DNA from: Gorillibacterium sp. | Lineage (GTDB): Bacteria > Bacillota > Bacilli > Paenibacillales > NBRC-103111 | DNA: 9,944 nucleotides | Assembly: GCA_014380705.1 (NCBI GenBank) | Contig: JACMJI010000074.1 | Coordinates: 1-9,944 of the forward strand | Direction: 5' to 3' | Shown: positions 6,151 through 9,944 of the stretch, piece by piece | How the letters are laid out: each line of letters opens with the position of its first letter | Numbering within the stretch: the stretch's first letter is position 1 | Notes under the pieces: model-generated | Database searches by the model: none | What the model was told of the DNA's origin: nothing | The model's input: the letters and a program-made list of their open reading frames with translations, nothing else | Made by a program: the position numbers and the translations under genes

Positions 6151-6169
6151 TGGAAGTCTGATAGAGTAA

Positions 6170-6225
6170 AAATAAGCCCGACTCTCCAATAGTTAAAATT
6201 ATCAAAGAGTAGACAGTCGGGCTTT
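6170..6225 (-). terminator. Intrinsic terminator of the WG-repeat gene
   Basis: AAGCCCGACT (6174-6183) pairs with AGTCGGGCTT (6215-6224), a ten-pair stem, with a second inner pairing ACTCT/AGAGT (6181-6185 and 6206-6210) as an alternative. On the minus strand the stem is followed by ATTTTTACT. It lies 28 bases after the stop codon of the WG-repeat gene. Confidence 0.8.
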
Positions 6226-6253
6226 AAAGGTTGCTGAAAGAACACGTCATAAT

Positions 6254-8428
6254 TTAGTGAAATGATCTCCAGAATGGAGCCTTCTCGTCAATGATCTCTC
6301 GGATCTGTCCAAAGGGAATTCTAAATGTCGGGAAGCCCGCTGCGTAGGGGGCAATTTCATAAGGTGTAAAATATAGATAGAGGCTGTCTCCCGTAACATA
6401 AAAAGGTTGCTCTGGTTTAATTCCCTTATAGTCATCTGGCCAGACATAGCTGTACTCTGGATCGTTCTTGATCTTTTTGGCTACAATTTCACTTAACACC
6501 AATACATATGAACTGCCTGGTTTGAACAAGTCCTTAAGCTCGTAGAATTGTCCAGTCACCAAATCGAGCTTTGCATGAGTACGTGAGGGCATCCCATGGG
6601 CTGCACCGAAAGGGAACCGATAACCGTTCATCTCTAATACCAATAATTGTTTTTGAAAAAAAACAACAGAGAAATCACCGGTATAACTGTAATCTAGCTG
6701 TACTGCCGGATCGACAGGAACAACTTCGGACAGCTCGGCAAGTCTTTGATTCACCTGTTTTTCCGTAGCTTCATTAACCATTCCCTCCACCTGTGGGTAA
6801 TAAACGAGGTAATCTCGATTCGGCTTATATTTCGCTTCAAGAACACGATATTGGGAGCCCAGCGGGATGATTTTTCCTTGTTCCCATATAAGCCGACCCA
6901 TAGGACCATAATAGGAAAGGCGGTTATCGACGTATGCTTTGATTAAGGCACCTACTAAAATAAGTGTCCCATTGCCGGGAACAACGGGCATCCCTGGGGG
7001 TTTTTGACCATTCTTATTGATAAAAAAGGTTTGATCACCCGTTGTCACGGATGCTAATCCTTGCTTATAGTCCATTACATCATCGAACAAAAAGTCAGTT
7101 AACCGTCTACCATTCTTGTCAGCTAAAGCATATTTGGACCCTCGATAGGGTTCCTCGGGATCCAGTGCTATGCCGATTGCCACTCGTTCCTCACCCAGTT
7201 GTCCAATGTCGTTATATTCCGGTTTAACGACAAAGCTCCCACGTCTGTCGATTAAACCATATAGATTGAGATAATCCGACGCCGTATTGACAACCGCCCG
7301 ACCATCTTGAAAAGGCTGCGCCCCGGTAAATAGGGGAGGAATGACTACCGCACCTTGTTCATCTAAGTAACCATATTTTCCGTTAGCCTCTTTTTGGAAA
7401 GCGAGTCGCCCATCCCCAAGCGGACCTACAAAAGGATAAGGATAGGCAGTTAGGTGTTCCCCCCCGCGTCCGATTAGAGCGAACTGCCTTTCTGCTGTCT
7501 GTACCAAAGCTTTCCCATTTTGATAATCATTTCCCTGGAGGAATTGCGGAGAGATGATCTCGTTTCCTTGCAGATCAAGATAGCCATAGCCGCTCTGTCC
7601 GTCTGTATTTGTCACTGAGAACAACGCGCGTCCTTCGCGGTAAGGGTTTATATAGCTGTAGATCCTTTGTGTTACAAGCGCACCAAGCTGATTGATAACC
7701 TGAAAGCCCTGATCTGTGCCTACAACAGCTAGACCATCCGAGAAAGGGAGGATGGTCTCATATTTAGCAGCAACCACCATACGACCTGAGGAGTCGATCA
7801 GACCGCTTCGTCCGTTTTTCTGAACAATAGCTAATCCATTCGGTTGGAAATCATCTGCCGACTCGAATTCAGGAACGATTCCCCACTGACCTTGAGCTGT
7901 AATATACCCCCATAGGGTTCCTTCTGCTGTTCGATTCATTGCTGGATAAAGATTGACGAAGCGAAGCCTGTGTTGATGTTCCTGTGCTTCTTGCTGATTT
8001 GTTAGAGGTGCTTGCTTTAGAGGATTTGGATAGCGGGAATGAGCGAAATTCGGCTGCTGTTCAGCCCGGTCCGGCCAATCGTAGACAGAGCGATGAATCC
8101 CCCCCGCTGACTCCGAGGTAATCCGGTAATCCACGACCAAACTCATCCGATCGAGCCTATTCACGGGCGCTGCGTATAACCCGACAATTTGATCCCCGCG
8201 CCCCTCAGCGTAACCACTAATTTTCCATGTCTGACCATCATTCTTAAGAAGAAACACAAATAACTGTTCATCTTGCCTATAAGCGGCGGCATACTCCTGT
8301 ACCCCATCCCCATCAAAGTCTGCAGCTACCAAAAAATGGCGATAAGGTCCCCCCTCAATCTCAACTAATTCTGCGTTAGGAGGTAGAAGTGCCTTGATCC
8401 ATTCGTTCCCATCCAAGGGTTTTCCCAT
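6254..8428 (-). CDS. WG-repeat protein with FG-GAP-like N-terminus and RsiV/DUF3298-like C-terminus
   Basis: 724 residues from ATG at 8426-8428, with GAAAGGGAGAGG (8434-8445) upstream and an in-frame TGA six codons before the ATG, so no longer N-terminus is possible. Residues 18-110 contain FDGDGVQEY with the DxDxDG spacing of FG-GAP/VCBS calcium loops. Residues 173-480 hold about eight WG-type repeats (for example YGYLDEQGAVVIPP, GLIDRRGSFVVKPEY, GYLDLQGNEIISPQF), a beta-rich scaffold thought to mediate binding. Residues 536-720 resemble the RsiV/DUF3298 domain (YPQVEGMVNEATEKQVN, LDLVTGQFYELKDLF, YFTPYEIAPYAAGFPTFRIP). That domain is usually extracytoplasmic, yet no signal peptide or membrane helix is visible here. 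A recognition or structural role is inferred; no enzyme motif is seen. Runs of seven G (7459-7465, 8099-8105) and six G (8349-8354) lie in the coding strand. Confidence 0.88.
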   Translation of the reverse strand: MGKPLDGNEWIKALLPPNAELVEIEGGPYRHFLVAADFDGDGVQEYAAAYRQDEQLFVFLLKNDGQTWKISGYAEGRGDQIVGLYAAPVNRLDRMSLVVDYRITSESAGGIHRSVYDWPDRAEQQPNFAHSRYPNPLKQAPLTNQQEAQEHQHRLRFVNLYPAMNRTAEGTLWGYITAQGQWGIVPEFESADDFQPNGLAIVQKNGRSGLIDSSGRMVVAAKYETILPFSDGLAVVGTDQGFQVINQLGALVTQRIYSYINPYREGRALFSVTNTDGQSGYGYLDLQGNEIISPQFLQGNDYQNGKALVQTAERQFALIGRGGEHLTAYPYPFVGPLGDGRLAFQKEANGKYGYLDEQGAVVIPPLFTGAQPFQDGRAVVNTASDYLNLYGLIDRRGSFVVKPEYNDIGQLGEERVAIGIALDPEEPYRGSKYALADKNGRRLTDFLFDDVMDYKQGLASVTTGDQTFFINKNGQKPPGMPVVPGNGTLILVGALIKAYVDNRLSYYGPMGRLIWEQGKIIPLGSQYRVLEAKYKPNRDYLVYYPQVEGMVNEATEKQVNQRLAELSEVVPVDPAVQLDYSYTGDFSVVFFQKQLLVLEMNGYRFPFGAAHGMPSRTHAKLDLVTGQFYELKDLFKPGSSYVLVLSEIVAKKIKNDPEYSYVWPDDYKGIKPEQPFYVTGDSLYLYFTPYEIAPYAAGFPTFRIPFGQIREIIDEKAPFWRSFH

Positions 8429-8531
8429 TGAATCCTCTCCCTTTCAAGGACTGCCTTATTTATTAGCATATGGGGTAGATTTTTGTCCCATTCTAAAAGC
8501 TGCAAGAAAAAGGATCGAGAGTCGAAGGATT

Positions 8532-8570
8532 CACAAAAAATCACTCAACGGCTTAACGCCGAAAAGTGAT
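8532..8570 (-). terminator. Terminator-like hairpin in front of the WG-repeat gene (second terminator or attenuator)
   Basis: ATCACT (8540-8545) pairs with AGTGAT (8565-8570) and CGGC (8549-8552) with GCCG (8558-8561), with a 3x3 internal loop. On the minus strand the stem is followed directly by TTTTTTG. It lies about 105 bases upstream of the WG start and about 50 bases beyond the terminator at 8621-8667. It is either a back-up terminator for the HAD gene or, if the WG promoter lies upstream of it, an attenuator. I could not place a convincing WG promoter; a CATATGCTA motif near 8464-8472 is the only sporulation-type -10 and lacks a good -35. Confidence 0.45.
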
Positions 8571-8620
8571 CTTCTATCGAAAAGTATCAATGGAATATAA
8601 AAATCCTGTCTCCAAAAATA

Positions 8621-8667
8621 TTAAAAAAGCGAAACGGTAAAGGTGTCTTTACCTGATTCGCTTTTAT
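8621..8667 (-). terminator. Intrinsic terminator of the HAD phosphatase gene
   Basis: AAAAGCGAA (8625-8633) pairs with TTCGCTTTT (8657-8665), and GGTAAAG (8636-8642) with CTTTACC (8647-8653) around a GTGT loop. On the minus strand the stem runs into six T. It lies 25 bases after the stop codon at 8690-8692. Confidence 0.85.
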
Positions 8668-8689
8668 AAGTGGTAAGTGTAAAGTTTAA

Positions 8690-9361
8690 TTAAGGCAGCA
8701 GAGTAAGCAGCTCTCCAAACGATTCAATCCGCACATCAGATCCATCGAGCTCACCATCCTTACCGAAGCCTGCATAATCACAGCCTACGACAACCAGCCC
8801 ATTCTTTACCCCAGCTTCCACGTCTGATGAACGATCTCCTACCATCCATGCATTTCTAAGGCCGTAACGTTCAAGCAGCAGCCTAACTAATTCAACCTTG
8901 GTATCCGTCTGATATTCGCCTGCGCTATACATATTCTCAAACAAAACCGCTACGCCTTTGTGCTCAGCAACCAGCTTGACATAATCCTCCAACCCGTTAC
9001 TTGCCACAAATAAGCGAATACCCTGCTCACGCAGTTTCTTAAGTGTTTCCTCGACGCCTGGGTATAACTCACCCTCTCCACGCTCCAAAAAGGCAATCTG
9101 ATGCTTAAGTAAAAGCTCGTCAGCCCTGCGGTGCGTCTCCGGAGTCTCGTTAGGAAAAACCTCGCCCCAGATCTCAGCAAGCAATTTACCCAGACCACCA
9201 AGAATGAGTTGGTCCGGTGGGTTATCCCCTTTGAACAATCCTTCACGACGCAGGTCGTCGCAAACTTTAGCAAACGCGGGGAGAATAATTGATTCCGTCT
9301 TGAAAAGCGTTCCATCCATATCAAAAATCATAGCTTCTGGTTTCACTTTAGGTAATGTCAT
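8690..9361 (-). CDS. HAD-superfamily hydrolase (Gph/PpaX-like phosphatase)
   Basis: 223 residues, the usual size for a single-domain HAD phosphatase with a helical cap. All four motifs are present: motif I FDMDGT with nucleophile D14 and general acid D16, motif II FVASNG (S121), motif III TDTK (K155), motif IV GDRSSD (D176, D180). The stretch between residues 20 and 100 forms the alpha-helical cap, as in phosphoglycolate phosphatases and pyrophosphatase PpaX; the natural substrate cannot be told from sequence. ATG at 9359-9361 has AAAGGA about 11 bases upstream, a slightly long spacing. A candidate promoter is at 9401-9429 and a strong terminator at 8621-8667. It follows the deaminase gene by 109 bases on the same strand, so partial cotranscription is possible; no good terminator is seen between them. 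Phosphatase activity is well supported, the specific role is not. Confidence 0.9.
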   Translation of the reverse strand: MTLPKVKPEAMIFDMDGTLFKTESIILPAFAKVCDDLRREGLFKGDNPPDQLILGGLGKLLAEIWGEVFPNETPETHRRADELLLKHQIAFLERGEGELYPGVEETLKKLREQGIRLFVASNGLEDYVKLVAEHKGVAVLFENMYSAGEYQTDTKVELVRLLLERYGLRNAWMVGDRSSDVEAGVKNGLVVVGCDYAGFGKDGELDGSDVRIESFGELLTLLP

Positions 9362-9400
9362 GGGGTATCTTGTCCTTTCACAACTGTTTTCTCTGGTTTA

Positions 9401-9429
9401 ATCGTGTCAAAAAACAGGAGGAAAGTCAA
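9401..9429 (-). promoter_or_regulatory. Candidate promoter of the HAD phosphatase gene
   Basis: On the minus strand TTGACT (9424-9429), 17 bases, then CACGAT (9401-9406) preceded by TGA, an extended -10 with a weak core. The spacing and -35 are good, the -10 is poor. Confidence 0.4.
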
Positions 9430-9470
9430 CTCGGATGTTTTCTTACTCATTCTGATCAAGCTCAAAAAAG

Positions 9471-9944
9471 CTATCGAAATGTTCTCGGGTAAGATTTCAA
9501 TCCGGTTTGCCGAACAATTTCTAACTCGGCAACCGAGAACACTTTATTATTATACAATTTTAAATATTCTTCTGATATTGAGCTATCAAAGATAAGCAAA
9601 TCATCAGTATTGATAGTCACGGGTATGTCATTTTCATAAAGTTCTTTTATTGGATGATGATTGTAAGATGTTGCTCTTTTAAGCATTATATTGCTCGTAG
9701 GACAGACATTTAGTTGTATTTTATGGTCACTCAACCATTTCATAACATTTTTAGATTTTATGGCAGCAATTCCATGATGCACTTCTGAAAGCTCTAATAA
9801 TTCAACAGCTTCCCTTACGTCAACGGCTGTACCAAATTCTCCAACATGAGATTTCAATTGTATGCCATAACCCTGCGCCTTTCTGTAAATTTTTTGGAAT
9901 TTTTTGATTGGTTGAGCGAGTTCATTGCCGCAAACATCAATTGA
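9471..9944 (-). CDS. Adenosine deaminase-family amidohydrolase, C-terminal half (partial, runs off right edge)
   Basis: The frame is open from the right edge for 157 codons to TAG at 9471-9473; an apparent TTG start at 9855-9857 is internal. Motifs follow the adenosine deaminase order: KSHVGE (catalytic Glu, residue 36 of the visible part), VHHGIAA (the His-Gly of the usual GHG), NVCPTSN (79-85), HHP, and VTINTDDL with the metal-binding Asp-Asp (114-115), then ISEEY. Family members hydrolyse adenosine, adenine or related aminopurines to the 6-oxo form using zinc; the N-terminal zinc HxH motif lies outside the window. Leu replaces the common Pro after TDD. Known full length is about 330-350 residues, so roughly half is missing. 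The coding sequence is clearly A+T-richer than the genes to its left, which may indicate separate ancestry. Confidence 0.85.
   Translation of the reverse strand, partial: SIDVCGNELAQPIKKFQKIYRKAQGYGIQLKSHVGEFGTAVDVREAVELLELSEVHHGIAAIKSKNVMKWLSDHKIQLNVCPTSNIMLKRATSYNHHPIKELYENDIPVTINTDDLLIFDSSISEEYLKLYNNKVFSVAELEIVRQTGLKSYPRTFR

Noticed and set aside
8464..8472. CATATGCTA on the minus strand as a sigma-K/E promoter for the WG gene
   Set aside because: The -10 pattern fits, but no -35 (AC or ATATT-type) is at the right distance, and a six-base-defined motif is expected by chance in this much intergenic sequence.
8394..8600. Plus-strand frame of 68 codons overlapping the WG start region
   Set aside because: It covers the start and leader of the WG gene on the other strand, and its sequence is made of the reverse of the hairpin at 8532-8570; no binding site.
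9404..9595. Plus-strand frame of 63 codons across the HAD-deaminase gap
   Set aside because: It is antisense to the conserved end of the deaminase and to the HAD promoter region; its hydrophobic look comes from reverse-reading A+T-rich sequence.
1..9944. CRISPR arrays, tRNA or rRNA genes, riboswitches, RiPP precursor peptide near the ATP-grasp genes
   Set aside because: No regularly spaced repeats, cloverleaf-like structures or conserved riboswitch cores were seen. The ATP-grasp genes abut each other, leaving no room for a precursor gene, and neither flank has a leader-core-like small frame.

Overview
The window looks like part of the chromosome of an endospore-forming member of the Bacillales, most likely Paenibacillus or a close relative. 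The basis is a run of YheC/YheD-type ATP-grasp genes (a spore-coat-associated family known from spore-forming Bacilli), strong AGGAGG-type ribosome binding sites, frequent GTG/TTG starts, hairpin-plus-T-run terminators and mother-cell-sigma-like promoter motifs. Genus assignment is inference.

Layout. Positions 1-206 hold a possible 3' end of a rightward gene (stop at 87-89), one copy of a short dispersed palindromic repeat (90-115) and a strong terminator (129-175). A small two-helix membrane protein lies on the minus strand (207-485), with a good sigma-E-like promoter at 519-547. It is transcribed away from the main locus. From 719 to 5549 four paralogous ATP-grasp genes form one tight plus-strand operon: 4-base overlap, 3-base gap, 4-base overlap. 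The two outer genes resemble each other and the two inner genes resemble each other (A-B-B-A). The operon ends at a bidirectional terminator (5560-5600) shared with a convergent small orphan gene (5607-5843, minus), which has an extended -10 sigma-A promoter and an eight-G run inside its coding sequence.

The 400-base stretch 5844-6253 holds that promoter, the second copy of the palindromic repeat (6043-6087), a small perfect hairpin (6135-6150) and the terminator (6170-6225) of the next gene. That gene (6254-8428, minus) encodes a 724-residue protein with an N-terminal DxDxDG loop segment, about eight WG (beta) repeats and a C-terminal domain resembling RsiV/DUF3298, but no visible signal peptide. 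After an intergenic region with two successive terminator-like hairpins come a HAD-family phosphatase (8690-9361, minus) and the C-terminal half of an adenosine deaminase-family enzyme that runs off the right edge (9471-9944, minus) and is visibly richer in A+T than its neighbours.

How the genes may work together. Translational coupling and paralogy make the four ATP-grasp genes one functional unit. From the Bacillus subtilis precedent they probably act in the mother cell or on the spore coat, but the substrate is unknown. The divergent membrane protein may belong to the same sporulation programme if its sigma-E-like promoter is real. The right half (WG protein, HAD phosphatase, deaminase) shows no clear functional link to the operon. 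The four-gene ATP-grasp operon with its sigma-E-like divergent partner is the best candidate here for an incompletely described system; no precursor-peptide gene or transporter was seen beside it.
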